Shown: positions 1 to 8,551, numbered from the stretch's first letter. The stretch: 15,765 nt of DNA from Phycisphaerae bacterium (GCA_028706835.1 JAQTVL010000027.1:1-15765); one strand, 5' to 3'. Program-made: numbers and translations. The notes: generated from the letters alone by a model not told the origin.

Positions 1-2
1 CC

Positions 3-3000
3 ATCGTACTGCCGACCACGGCGGTGAGCGGGACGTGGGCTATCGTCTCCGAGACGAACAGCGATTACTACGAGGAAACGACGATCTACCTGGAGCACGA
101 CGCGACCGCAGATGAAGTAGCGGAGGCGTTGCGAGACCTTGACCAGTTCGCACCCGAGGACATCGACGTCACGAGCCCCACGTCCGGCCAGTACGTGGTG
201 GAGATGAAGGGAAAATACTCGACGACGAACCCGGCTGAGTTCACGTTTGATAGCCATCTCAAGGTGGTGGCGTTGACGTTCACCAGCACCTCGTGGCTGA
301 CGCCGAAGGCTGGCAGCCTGTGCGGGCGTGCGACCATCACGATGACCAACATCAACAAGGGCACGGTTGTCCTCGTCGGGCCGGCACGGTTGCCGATACA
401 GATGCGACTTGACCGGCCGCGACAGTGGCCGAGCGACCGAACGTACACATGGGACAAGACGAGCGACACGTTCTTATGGTACGCGGACGAAGACACCGTA
501 GTGGAAGCCTCTCGGACGTGCCTTGTAGGCGACCTGTCGGATTCGTGGACCATCTCCGCAACTGAGAATCGCGACACCTACGGCGTCACTACCTGGACGA
601 TTTCCTACGGCGACTGGCATCCCGCACTGATCTATCCGGGCTATTCGTGGGTAAATCTCTCCTACGTGCTGGAGGCCGGCGAGTATCCCGACGGATGGCA
701 ACTTCCGGCGGCGCTCGGCGGGCGCTCGCCGTGGAGCGCGCCGGACATTGGCAATGGGTTCGGAGTCAACTCGTACACCGACGCGCAGGACTTGCTCCCG
801 CCGGGTACCTCGTGGTACAGCTACGTGGATTCCTATGGCAACGTGACGTGGGTTCAGTACGATCCAGTCACCGGGCAGCGCACGTCGGAGCAACTCCAGA
901 CCATCTTTTACGCCGCTGACCTCGATCTGCTGCCGGATGAAATCACCTTCACCAACTGCCCCACCGGGCGCACGCTGCAAAACGTGCTGCGTCACAAGAT
1001 AGCTCGCAAGCAGGTCGGGCACCCCGACCAGAACCAAGTCCAGCGCATCCTCATCAGCGACGCGGTGTCTGGGTCGTTTACGCTCACGTTCAACGGCTAT
1101 ACCACCGCGGTCCTGAACTACAGCTCGACCGCGGCGGACGTCACGGCCGCGCTCGGAGCCCTGACGTCCATTGGCGGCGAGGGCAACATCATCGTGGGCG
1201 AAGCGAAGGTGTTGCGCTACGGCTACTCCTACGCCTACTTCGGGCCGAATGTGCCGGGCTATTACTACGCCGATGCCGACGCAAGCACGCCCGTATCGTT
1301 TGACACGGCGATGTACACGGAGCCGGGGCACTGGGTCGTGGAGTTCACCGGCACTGGGCTGGCAATGACAACCAACCCGCTCATTACCGCCACATGGACT
1401 TCGGCTGCCGCCAGCTACACCGTCTACACGAACCAACGCACTCCGGGCGAATGGCCACGCGAGCGAATTGCGCGGATCGGCATCAGCTTCGATGCCGAGT
1501 CGGGGTACAGCACCGTGGGCGCGGGCGATCCGGTTGGGACGATTCAGTTTTATAATTCCGGCGGTATCGAGATCACGCGCGGCATGTCCGCCGCGGAAAT
1601 CAATGCGAAGATCATGGACCTCGTTACGAGCGGCCATGCGGGCGGCTATGCGCGGCTGGTGTTCGCCTCCGACCCGGAATCGTCGTTCCACAAGATGGTG
1701 TTCCGAGTCTTCGAGCGCGGTGTCTACGATAACAGCCTGCGATTCAACTGGTTTTCCAACGGCGGTGATTTGCCGTGGAGCGGTTATTTCATGGACGACG
1801 CCCAGACGGGCTGCATCGGCTTCAACGAGTTCTACTCGCAATATCTCGGCGTGTCCAATTGGACCGAAGACGGCAACGACATGCCGTCGAGCGGCACATA
1901 TACGCTCACGTTCACGTCGCCCTCCAATGTGACGTATGGCGACCTGCAGCAGATCACCGGCCTGGGTCGGCCGTTCGCCGAATGGACGCTCGGGAGTGGA
2001 TGGGCCGAGACGACGGCCCCCATCGCATGGAACGCCACCGCGGCCCAAGTCCAGGCGGCACTTGAGGACTTGCCGAGTATCGGGCTGGGTAATATCACCG
2101 TGGTCGGAGACTTCGCGGCCACGCCTGCGGAATTGATGTCTGGAGCCAAGCTGCCGCATCAGGTCACGTTCACCGGTGCGCTCGGTAAGCGCCCGCTCGA
2201 CTTCATCATGCTGGGTAAGTCCTATGCGCCGGACCCGAAGAAGACGCCGCGAATCCTGATTTCCGAACTGCAAAAGGGCGCGCCCGGCCAGAACACGATC
2301 GACACGTTCTGCATGATCGGCTACAACCCGACCTCGGAAGACACGGCCTACATTTTCCAGCCGGGCGAGAATCCCAACTATCCCGACGGGCTGTTGGCCA
2401 CCGTCAACTTCGGGCTGTCGTTCGTGTGGAGGGGATTCGACTACACGAACTCACTAGTGGCTACGATCTTCTACGATGGCTCGGAACAGATGACCATCTA
2501 CGGGACGCCGAGCACAACGACGACCACGGACCCGGTGAACAGTTCGAGTTTCCCGCCGCCAGACAATACGGCCGACGGCCTGGCGGCGATCCAGAACGCC
2601 GTCGAGTCGGTCTACGGCAACGGCAACGTGCTGGTGCGCAACGTCTCCAGCACCGACGGTATCAAGTACTTGGGGGAAGTGGCCTATGAAATCGAGTACG
2701 TGGGAGAGCACGGCGCCGAGTACATTCCGCGTTGCAATTCGCAGGGGCAGATTACCGGCGACGCGACGCCGGCCAGCAGACTGACTTGCACCAATGACGC
2801 CTTGTTCCGCACTGGTCGCCCGCATCGGCAATGGATCACGATCCCCTTCGCGGCGACGGACGCGACTGACACCGGCGAAAACAGCCTGTTTCGCATCCGG
2901 TTCGAGATCGACGTCGCCACCGCAGCCCTAATGGGCAACGATACCCCGTGGGGGCATCTCTACATCATGGATTCGTCGCCGGTGCCAATTAAGGCGACGA

Positions 3001-5741
3001 CGCGCGCAGCGATCAGCGCGGCAAGCAGTTTGAATACGGCATTTGGACTGTTTGGCGACTACACGAAGGGCGACACGGTCAATTATCCGCAGCAGTTGAA
3101 CTACGAAGGCGAGCGCATCGTCAGTCCGGTAGGCAGCATTCGTTACACGGGAGTTCCGACATCCGGGCTGAGGTTCACCGACGTGGAGGTGGAGAGGACC
3201 ACCGACCCCACGGACGCAACCAACAGCTACGTGACCGCGATCACGGTTGACGTGGAGTTTATCAACCACTGGGCGCGCAAGATCGTTACGCCACTCAGCG
3301 CACAAATCGCGTTTTCCGGGTACGGTTCAGCGGAGGGCTCGGGGGCCGTGCAGACGGAAATCTATCTGGACGCGGACTCAGGTGATTCAGACTCAAGCGG
3401 TACGCTCACGGTGGAGTACACCGACGACGACAACAACCGGGTGTCGCACGATTACACGCTGAACTATGCCGATTCGTCCGGTGCGGTTCTCGCCACGCTG
3501 GAAGCCGGCCCGATGTCCGAGTGCGTCTCGGTGACGGGCGGCCCGGTGGGCGTCAACCAACTCACCATCAGCCTGATCGGTGAATCGGAAAAGTTCAATT
3601 TGGCCACGTTCACATGGTCGCCGGACGGAGCCCTGGAATTGATTCTGACCACGGACGCGCAGGACTACGGCGCGGAGTGTACCGTAGAAGTGATTCGCAT
3701 CGGGCACCCGTCCGGCTACGCACCGATGGAGGAAGGCACGTTTACTCTGTCTTACAACAGCCGGGAAAGCACTGAAGTTCCGCTTCTTGGCGCCTATCTG
3801 CTGGAGCACGTTGGGACCGGCGAGTATACGGACCCGGCATTCGACTGGGCGGGGGCGGTCGGTGAGGCATTCAGGGCAACGGGTGGCTCGCCGGCGAACT
3901 CGCGCATCATGTTCAAGGCGGCCGAGAATTGGCCTTACGTCTACGAGATTGAAACCGCCGCGACGAGCTACGGGCTGGGACTGCGGTGCTACATCGAATG
4001 GATTCGGACGCAGGCGTTCGTTACGCACTCGACGACGACGGGGACGGTGTATGTTGTTTCTTCTGCTGCCGACCCCACGTTGACGGTCGTTCAGGCTGGC
4101 CACCCCCGTGAAAACTGCATTCAGGAGTTGACCTTTGCTGCTCACACGGCGGTCACAAGCGGCACATTTGCCATCACGTTTCAGGGGTCGACCGCCAACA
4201 TCGCATGGAACGCCACAGAAGCCGAAGTTCAGACGGCGATGGACTCAATTTGGGGCGTCGGCAACATCATCGTCACGGCGGACCCGGACGAAGACGGCAA
4301 TGTGGACTTCCCCGGGGCCGGAATGATTCTAGAGTTCGATTCGGACTATGCCTACACCGCCTACGCCGCTGTGGAAATCGACAGTACGCTACTACACACG
4401 GTGGCCGCTGGTGCGCCGGAGACGACCACGGAACTGATCTACGTCTACGACGATCCGACGGTAATCACAACCAGAATCACGGGCCGCGGCACGTTCACTG
4501 AATGGCGGCTGACATGCCCGTCGACCGTGACCAAGGGCAACTTTGAGCTTGACCTTGGCGGCGAGACGATCACGTTCCCGGCGCTGGTGACCGAGCGGGA
4601 AATGAACGCGGCGATCAAGGATGTGTTCCCGGACGATGGATTCTCCACGATCCGCGTTGACTTCTACACAACTGCCGGTCTGACACTCGCATCCGAAGAC
4701 ACGCCATTGCCCGGCAATGTGATTCACCTGATTACCACGGGCGACTATTACGAGACGGTATGGCTCGACAACACGCCGGAAGTGCGGACGCGGTTCTGGC
4801 ACGCACCGATTGTCACCACGACCACTACCGCGTCGCCGCAGTGTGCGGTGGTCGGCACGATTCAAGATGGCTCGGCCGGTACGGCGCTAACGCTGACGGC
4901 CGTTACGGAAAACAGCGGGCCCAACGACTGGTCGGAACCGCTCAACTGGTCCAGTCAGATGGTCCCGGTTGACGGAGACGACGTGGTGTTGCAATCGTCC
5001 GCGGTTTCGATTCTGTACAACTATCCGCTCGCGGCCGATGCCTTGGCCCTCAAATCGTTCCGACAATACCAGAGTTTCACCGGCAAGCTCGGCTCGGAGC
5101 AGCTCAACGCGCCCGCGCTGTGTTTTACCGCAATCACTGCCGATTTCGGTCTGGGCGACGGGGTGGGCTCACTCTGGCAGCGCGTCGAGTTCGGCACCGG
5201 GATTGCCTCCCAGGTTATCACGGTCCACGCGACCCGCACGGGCACAATCGTCCGAACGCTCAACCTCTCGGGCGGCGACGCCAACACTCACCTGTATCTG
5301 AAGAAGGGATACGTCGGTGTGAACTTGCTCCCGGGCGATACCGGCACGCTCGGGGACCTGTGGGTGCTGCACTCCGGCACGCCGGCCACCGACGTGAACG
5401 TGCAAATCGGGACGGGCACGACGTTGACGACGATCAACCAAACCGGCGGCGTCGTGGAGGCTCACTGCTCCGTCACGACCTGGACGCAAACCGCCGGCAC
5501 GGCCAAGCTGAAGGTGGGCGCTGTGACAACGCTGACCTGCACGGGCGGCATCTTCTACTACGATACGGGGACCAACACGATTGCGAGTCTGACCGTGGGA
5601 ACTGACGGCGTGGTGGATGGAAGCCAGGGCGGCGGCACGGTTCACGTCACCACGCCCGCGTTCCCCGGCTCGATCACGCTGGCGGCGGCACGGACTGCCG
5701 GCTATCTGGTGGACCCGCTCATCCGGTTCGTTACGCCGTAA
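3..5741 (+). CDS. Giant repeat / beta-helix-like surface or tail-type protein, 5' end outside the window
   Basis: The reading frame is open from the first codon of the window, and a GTG at 24 falls inside a repeat unit, so the true start lies upstream. Numbering from that GTG, about 1905 residues are present. Units of the form SGTFTLTF-x-G-x-TxxIxxNATAAxVQxAL-x-x-IGxGNIxV are clear near residues 349-391, 622-695 and 1378-1416, with diverged copies near 1-50, 500-580, 1150-1200 and 1504-1545. Each is followed by a beta-rich segment such as 'HWVVEFTGTGL'. The C-terminus from about 1610 changes to a Gly/Thr-rich pattern ('NWSSQMVPVDGDDVVL', then repeated TLT/GG turns) that looks like a parallel beta-helix. 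Threonine runs at 831-835 and 1598-1602 look like linkers. I know this repeat from planctomycete hypothetical proteins and phage-like clusters. A role in tail, receptor binding or cell surface is inference. There is no catalytic motif. Confidence 0.8.
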   Translation: MVLPTTAVSGTWAIVSETNSDYYEETTIYLEHDATADEVAEALRDLDQFAPEDIDVTSPTSGQYVVEMKGKYSTTNPAEFTFDSHLKVVALTFTSTSWLTPKAGSLCGRATITMTNINKGTVVLVGPARLPIQMRLDRPRQWPSDRTYTWDKTSDTFLWYADEDTVVEASRTCLVGDLSDSWTISATENRDTYGVTTWTISYGDWHPALIYPGYSWVNLSYVLEAGEYPDGWQLPAALGGRSPWSAPDIGNGFGVNSYTDAQDLLPPGTSWYSYVDSYGNVTWVQYDPVTGQRTSEQLQTIFYAADLDLLPDEITFTNCPTGRTLQNVLRHKIARKQVGHPDQNQVQRILISDAVSGSFTLTFNGYTTAVLNYSSTAADVTAALGALTSIGGEGNIIVGEAKVLRYGYSYAYFGPNVPGYYYADADASTPVSFDTAMYTEPGHWVVEFTGTGLAMTTNPLITATWTSAAASYTVYTNQRTPGEWPRERIARIGISFDAESGYSTVGAGDPVGTIQFYNSGGIEITRGMSAAEINAKIMDLVTSGHAGGYARLVFASDPESSFHKMVFRVFERGVYDNSLRFNWFSNGGDLPWSGYFMDDAQTGCIGFNEFYSQYLGVSNWTEDGNDMPSSGTYTLTFTSPSNVTYGDLQQITGLGRPFAEWTLGSGWAETTAPIAWNATAAQVQAALEDLPSIGLGNITVVGDFAATPAELMSGAKLPHQVTFTGALGKRPLDFIMLGKSYAPDPKKTPRILISELQKGAPGQNTIDTFCMIGYNPTSEDTAYIFQPGENPNYPDGLLATVNFGLSFVWRGFDYTNSLVATIFYDGSEQMTIYGTPSTTTTTDPVNSSSFPPPDNTADGLAAIQNAVESVYGNGNVLVRNVSSTDGIKYLGEVAYEIEYVGEHGAEYIPRCNSQGQITGDATPASRLTCTNDALFRTGRPHRQWITIPFAATDATDTGENSLFRIRFEIDVATAALMGNDTPWGHLYIMDSSPVPIKATTRAAISAASSLNTAFGLFGDYTKGDTVNYPQQLNYEGERIVSPVGSIRYTGVPTSGLRFTDVEVERTTDPTDATNSYVTAITVDVEFINHWARKIVTPLSAQIAFSGYGSAEGSGAVQTEIYLDADSGDSDSSGTLTVEYTDDDNNRVSHDYTLNYADSSGAVLATLEAGPMSECVSVTGGPVGVNQLTISLIGESEKFNLATFTWSPDGALELILTTDAQDYGAECTVEVIRIGHPSGYAPMEEGTFTLSYNSRESTEVPLLGAYLLEHVGTGEYTDPAFDWAGAVGEAFRATGGSPANSRIMFKAAENWPYVYEIETAATSYGLGLRCYIEWIRTQAFVTHSTTTGTVYVVSSAADPTLTVVQAGHPRENCIQELTFAAHTAVTSGTFAITFQGSTANIAWNATEAEVQTAMDSIWGVGNIIVTADPDEDGNVDFPGAGMILEFDSDYAYTAYAAVEIDSTLLHTVAAGAPETTTELIYVYDDPTVITTRITGRGTFTEWRLTCPSTVTKGNFELDLGGETITFPALVTEREMNAAIKDVFPDDGFSTIRVDFYTTAGLTLASEDTPLPGNVIHLITTGDYYETVWLDNTPEVRTRFWHAPIVTTTTTASPQCAVVGTIQDGSAGTALTLTAVTENSGPNDWSEPLNWSSQMVPVDGDDVVLQSSAVSILYNYPLAADALALKSFRQYQSFTGKLGSEQLNAPALCFTAITADFGLGDGVGSLWQRVEFGTGIASQVITVHATRTGTIVRTLNLSGGDANTHLYLKKGYVGVNLLPGDTGTLGDLWVLHSGTPATDVNVQIGTGTTLTTINQTGGVVEAHCSVTTWTQTAGTAKLKVGAVTTLTCTGGIFYYDTGTNTIASLTVGTDGVVDGSQGGGTVHVTTPAFPGSITLAAARTAGYLVDPLIRFVTP

Positions 5742-5755
5742 GGAGGCACAGCATC

Positions 5756-6397
5756 ATGGCAATCGGCTCCGAACTCGACTCCAAGCTGACCCTCACGGGT
5801 GCATCGTCGTATGACCTAGGCGACGTGTATCCGAGCGTGCCGCTGAAAATGTTCCTCAACAACCGCTACCCGACGTGCGTGATTGCAACGCGGGCCAGCC
5901 AGACGATGGTTTTGGAACTGGTCGAGCGCGGCGTCTTGACGGTTCCCACCGATGCCGAGGTGCTCCGAGAACACTACCGGGAAACGGGCGGGAGAAACGT
6001 CGGGCTGGGGCTGTCCACGTCATTGGGCAAGTGGCAGAAAACGGGATGGTCGGTCGGCGGCAAGACGCTGAAGATTCGCGCGAAGTCTGCGGTGGCGAAG
6101 TCGAACCACGCGAAGATCATGGCGTGCATTCGGTCGTCGCTCAATCTCGGCGTCGAAGCCGTGATGAAACTGCCGCTGTCTGCCTCCACACAGTTCCGCC
6201 TCTATCAGACGTGGTCGGTGACAACCGGCACGCGCGCCCGCGCGGGGAGCTGGGGCGCACATTGCGTCTACGTGTGCGGCTACACGGCGGCCGGGCTGAT
6301 CTGCCGAACGTGGCAGCGCGAACAGTTCATGACGTGGGGATTCTGGGACAAGTACGCCTATCAAGTGTACGCCGTGTGGGACGCAACAACGACGTGA
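5756..6397 (+). CDS. Phage-associated papain/C39-like protein (putative cysteine peptidase fold)
   Basis: 213 residues, with a strong ribosome-binding site (TAAGGAGG) overlapping the stop of the giant gene and 9 nt before ATG. The N-terminal segment 'NNRYPTCVIATRAS' puts a cysteine at residue 41, in the position of the 'ND-x-[YF]-GDC' cysteine of phage-associated C39-like proteins. It is followed by 'VPTDAEVLREHYRETGG' (about 62-80). The C-terminal 'GSWGAHCVYVCGYTAAGLICRTW' has histidine 169, matching the usual GGHAVxVVGYDxxGLxCVTWG histidine motif, and ends in 'MTWGFWDKYAYQVYAV', matching the family's 'MTWAFWDxYCDEAYAxL'. The Gly-Asp before the cysteine is Pro-Thr here and TWG is TWQ, so activity is uncertain. 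Family assignment comes from remembered motifs, not a search. It sits directly behind the tail-like gene, where such proteins are often found. Cleavage of a structural protein or of peptidoglycan is possible but unproven. Confidence 0.55.
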   Translation: MAIGSELDSKLTLTGASSYDLGDVYPSVPLKMFLNNRYPTCVIATRASQTMVLELVERGVLTVPTDAEVLREHYRETGGRNVGLGLSTSLGKWQKTGWSVGGKTLKIRAKSAVAKSNHAKIMACIRSSLNLGVEAVMKLPLSASTQFRLYQTWSVTTGTRARAGSWGAHCVYVCGYTAAGLICRTWQREQFMTWGFWDKYAYQVYAVWDATTT

Positions 6398-6400
6398 AAT

Positions 6401-7180
6401 ATGGGCCGATTCACACCGGGAGAGTGCCAGTGCTGCGGCGGCTGCCGACCGGTAATGGAAACGTCGCCTATCGGGATCAAGCTCACGTTCGCCGACGTTG
6501 CCGACAACGTGGCGGCGGCCGACCGCTGGAACAGCAAGGGCGCGGAAGCGCTCAATGCCGAGTACGTGTTTGGCGACGTGTGGCTTTGGGAGGGCGGCGA
6601 CGATCCGGACGGCGGCTGCTCACGCACGTCATCGACTGGCGTAACGTGGGACGAAACCACATCGCCGTGTGAGGGACATTCCGAGGTCTGGCGATGGGGT
6701 GATGGGGTTTGGGGAGATCAAGTCTGGACGCGCCACATATTCGGAGCGTGGCCGGGCAACTGCTCGCACCCGAATTGTCCGGAGGGTTGCGAGTCGGTCG
6801 CTCCGCCCGGGATTGGTGACTACGACGGCGCGGATGTCTACTCGCCGTGCAACGGTCCGCCGGTTGCCGTCGAGCCGTTCGTCTTTTATGGCGAGGACGA
6901 GGCCGCTTACGCCGCGGCCTACTGGAGTTTCTCGGTGGAGATCGGCTACGACCCCGAAGAAAAACGGCGGTGGATCACCGTTCAGGCTGCCGTTGTCGGA
7001 ACGCTGTTTGGAATCGACGGGCCGACGTGGACGCTTGAGGAAACGGAGGGCGTCTCGGCGCCGTTCGCGCTGCTCGATCTGGAGGACGAGGAAATTCCCA
7101 TGGACGGCGACGTGCCCGAAGGATTTCCCGGGGACTGGTACAGTGCGACCCTCACGGTGAGCGGCTACCGCCCGGAGTAG
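6401..7180 (+). CDS. Cys- and Trp-rich protein of unknown function
   Basis: 259 residues starting 3 nt after the preceding stop with no clear ribosome-binding site, so it probably depends on translational coupling. The N-terminus has a cysteine cluster (C9, C11, C12, C15 in 'GECQCCGGC'). A middle region is rich in Trp, Gly and Cys ('GDVWLWEGGDDPDGGC', 'SEVWRWGDGVWGDQVW', 'GNCSHPNCPEGC'). The C-terminal part, from about residue 165, is an acidic beta-rich domain ('YWSFSVEIGYDPEEKRRW', 'WYSATLTVSGYRPE'). There is no signal peptide. I do not recognise the family. Similar Cys-rich proteins follow tail-type genes in planctomycete phage-like clusters, so a structural or metal/disulfide-stabilised accessory tail role is plausible inference. 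The frame is preferred over overlapping antisense frames because of its spacing with both neighbours and its protein-like composition. Confidence 0.7.
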   Translation: MGRFTPGECQCCGGCRPVMETSPIGIKLTFADVADNVAAADRWNSKGAEALNAEYVFGDVWLWEGGDDPDGGCSRTSSTGVTWDETTSPCEGHSEVWRWGDGVWGDQVWTRHIFGAWPGNCSHPNCPEGCESVAPPGIGDYDGADVYSPCNGPPVAVEPFVFYGEDEAAYAAAYWSFSVEIGYDPEEKRRWITVQAAVVGTLFGIDGPTWTLEETEGVSAPFALLDLEDEEIPMDGDVPEGFPGDWYSATLTVSGYRPE

Positions 7181-7184
7181 TCCC

Positions 7185-7532
7185 ATGCACTGCCTGTTTG
7201 CTCAGGTGCTCGCCGACCAGCCCACGGCCGCAGGCGTCCTCTACCGGTGTCAGGTCTGCGGGCTCGGTTATCGAACGTACACCGCGATAGATCGGGTGGT
7301 CCGCGAATGCCAAGGCACGGCAGAGCAATGGGCGGCCACCCGGCGGGAAATGGCTGTGGCGTGCGTTCGTGAGGCGGTGCCGCCCGCGAACCTCACGCGG
7401 GCACTAGAACAGCTCGAGCGCTGCTTGCCCTGCACGGCGTTTCTGGTCGACCGCTGCCGGATTGCCGGCTGCGGGCGGAAATGGCTGCGGATTCTCCAGT
7501 CCGAGCGGTGCGCGACGCGCACCCCCGCCTAG
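7185..7532 (+). CDS. Small Cys-knuckle protein, unknown function
   Basis: 115 residues, ATG 4 nt after the previous stop, with GGAG lying inside the end of the upstream gene (CCGGAGTAG). The N-terminal half has a zinc-ribbon-like 'YRCQVCGLGYRT' (C-x2-C). The C-terminal half has 'RCLPCTAFLVDRCRIAGCGRKWLRILQSERC', with six cysteines in a C-x2-C, C-x4-C, C arrangement. This resembles the small 'C-x-x-F...C..CGC...K..l...C' knuckle proteins found in phage structural regions. It is the last gene of the left-hand operon, and the next 353 bp are non-coding. Metal binding is likely from the cysteine pattern. The cellular role is unknown. Signal peptide and membrane segments are absent. Confidence 0.65.
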   Translation: MHCLFAQVLADQPTAAGVLYRCQVCGLGYRTYTAIDRVVRECQGTAEQWAATRREMAVACVREAVPPANLTRALEQLERCLPCTAFLVDRCRIAGCGRKWLRILQSERCATRTPA

Positions 7533-7728
7533 GGTAGTTGTTGCGTATAGCGGCCCTAGCGGCCCGCCTGGCTTCCGTGGCCCGGCAACACGACGCCCAC
7601 TCCGCTGCCAGCCTGGCGCGTCCTGGCGAACCAGCCGCCTTGAAATTGCCACCCCGCCGATTCCGCCTGTTCAGGCGTTCAGGGAGGCGGCCCGCCGGGT
7701 CTGTGTTCACGCGAAATCGGCTGTTTCC

Positions 7729-7754
7729 CGGGGGTTCTGTGCGCCGGACCCCCG
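7729..7754 (+). other. Strong GC hairpin after the structural-type operon
   Basis: The arms CGGGGGTTC (7729-7737) and GGACCCCCG (7746-7754) pair over 9 bp, with one G-U, around an 8-nt loop. The hairpin lies about 200 bp after the last gene of the left operon and 84 bp before the next promoter. No T-tract follows on either strand, so it is not a canonical intrinsic terminator. It may still end or stabilise the upstream transcript. Confidence 0.45.
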
Positions 7755-7804
7755 AATTGTACCGATCTCGATATACATTTCCCAAGTGTCCACTAACGCC
7801 GTAA

Positions 7805-7829
7805 GTCTAGACGCGGTATAGCCTTACCG
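7805..7829. promoter_or_regulatory. Operator-like inverted repeats upstream of the HNH/HTH promoter
   Basis: A perfect 8-bp palindrome GTCTAGAC (7805-7812) is followed by CGGTA (7814-7818) and TACCG (7825-7829) separated by 6 nt. Both lie just 5' of the -35 box at 7838. The XRE-type regulator two genes downstream would be the natural ligand if the operon is autoregulated, but nothing in the sequence proves binding. The remaining 353-bp gap also has a tandem 9-bp repeat TAGCGGCCC (7548-7556 and 7557-7565). No gene is supported there. Confidence 0.35.
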
Positions 7830-7837
7830 ACTCGCCA

Positions 7838-7865
7838 TTGACTTATAGATTTATAAAGCTAGAAT
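7838..7865 (+). promoter_or_regulatory. Sigma70-type promoter for the HNH-HTH and small-gene array
   Basis: TTGACT (7838-7843), a 16-bp AT-rich spacer and TAGAAT (7860-7865). Transcription would start near 7872, just before the AAGGAGAGAGAG ribosome-binding site of the HNH gene. The local AT-richness stands out against the GC-rich surroundings. Confidence 0.6.
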
Positions 7866-7885
7866 TGTGGCATAAGGAGAGAGAG

Positions 7886-8275
7886 ATGAGCACCGCGACG
7901 AAGAAAGCCCGAAACAGCCACCAGCCGACCGGCCAGTGGATCCGCCGCGACAAGCGGTTGGCAATCTACCTCCGCGACCACTTCAGCTGCATCTATTGCC
8001 TGGCCGACTTGCACGACGCGGACCCGAGCGGAATCACCCTCGACCACCTGGTGCCGGTGAGCGACGGCGGGAGCAACGAGGCCGACAATCTTGTTACCTC
8101 GTGCCGCCACTGCAATTGCTCGCGCCAGGACATCCCGGTGGCCCGCTTCGCCGGCCGGGCTGCGATGGCTCACATCCGGCGCAACACGCGGCGATCGTTG
8201 CGAAAGTATCTTGCCTTGGCCCGCGACATCCTCGCCGGAAAGGCCGACCGCGACTCAGATTTGGAGGCTCAATAA
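7886..8275 (+). CDS. HNH endonuclease family protein
   Basis: 129 residues from the ATG at 7886, chosen over an upstream in-frame start at 7838 because AAGGAGAGAGAG lies immediately before it and the promoter -35 box occupies 7838. The fold signature is complete: 'CIYC' (C35, C38), 'LDHLVPVSDGG' (D53, H54), 'NEADNLVTSCRHC' (N68, C73, C76). That is a zinc-supported beta-beta-alpha-Me nuclease core, followed by a basic helical tail ('RRNTRRSLRKYLALARDI'). HNH proteins of this size act as nicking or double-strand endonucleases in phages, homing elements and some defence systems. No fused partner domain shows which applies. It is first in its operon, and the next gene's ATG directly follows its TAA, implying coupled expression with the repressor. 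Confidence 0.88.
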   Translation: MSTATKKARNSHQPTGQWIRRDKRLAIYLRDHFSCIYCLADLHDADPSGITLDHLVPVSDGGSNEADNLVTSCRHCNCSRQDIPVARFAGRAAMAHIRRNTRRSLRKYLALARDILAGKADRDSDLEAQ

Positions 8276-8494
8276 ATGGAACAGGACACCAACAGCCTAG
8301 CGTTCCGGCTACGCTCGCTCCGCGACAAGGCCGGACTCACTCAGCGCGCGCTGTCCGACTCGGCCGGCATTACCGAAATGGCGATCAGCCGGATCGAAAA
8401 TGGACATGCGACAAACGTGGAGCTTCGGACGCTCGTGGCGCTGGCAAAAGCCCTCGGCGTTTCGATTATCGACTTGATTCCCGAGGGCGGCTAG
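8276..8494 (+). CDS. XRE/Cro-type helix-turn-helix transcriptional regulator
   Basis: 72 residues that are almost entirely a single HTH_3 domain: 'LAFRLRSLRDKAGLTQRALSDSAGITEMAISRIENGHATNVELRTLVALAKALGVSIIDL'. The recognition helix is at about 33-42 and the typical 'R-I-E-N-G' follows. It binds DNA as a repressor or activator, probably as a dimer. The ATG directly abuts the TAA of the HNH gene, and GGAGG lies inside the end of that gene, so the two are translationally coupled. Likely targets are the inverted repeats upstream of the shared promoter, by analogy with phage repressors. There is no sensor or peptidase domain, so an induction signal is not apparent. Confidence 0.9.
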   Translation: MEQDTNSLAFRLRSLRDKAGLTQRALSDSAGITEMAISRIENGHATNVELRTLVALAKALGVSIIDLIPEGG

Positions 8495-8531
8495 GCGCGC
8501 CGCCTGGCCGGGCCACAGAACGACAACCACC

Positions 8532-8551
8532 AACACGAGGAGAGAATCATG
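8532..8551 (+). repeat. Leader repeat type 1, copy 1 (second copy 9692-9711)
   Basis: AACACGAGGAGAGAATCATG occurs identically at 8532-8551 and 9692-9711. In both places it forms the ribosome-binding site and start codon of an otherwise unrelated small gene. A diverged third copy precedes the gene at 10248 (TAACACGATGGAGAGAAG). Confidence 0.75.

Noticed and set aside
474..2273. 599-residue open frame on the minus strand inside the giant gene
   Set aside because: It is antisense to an obvious repeat protein, rich in Arg, Gly and His, without any domain or ribosome-binding site. Long antisense frames are expected with this GC-rich codon use.
3393..4145. 250-residue minus-strand frame within the giant gene
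   Set aside because: Low-complexity Arg-rich translation with no motif, antisense to recognisable repeat modules.
7729..7760. Possible tRNA 3' half or att site at the GGGGGTTC...GGACCCCC hairpin
   Set aside because: The loop lacks the T-arm sequence, and no acceptor, anticodon or D arm could be drawn.
7462..7821. Frames in the 7533-7885 gap (119, 88 and minus-strand 130 residues)
   Set aside because: Arg/Pro-rich, overlapping each other on both strands, no initiation sites. The region also contains a hairpin and a promoter.
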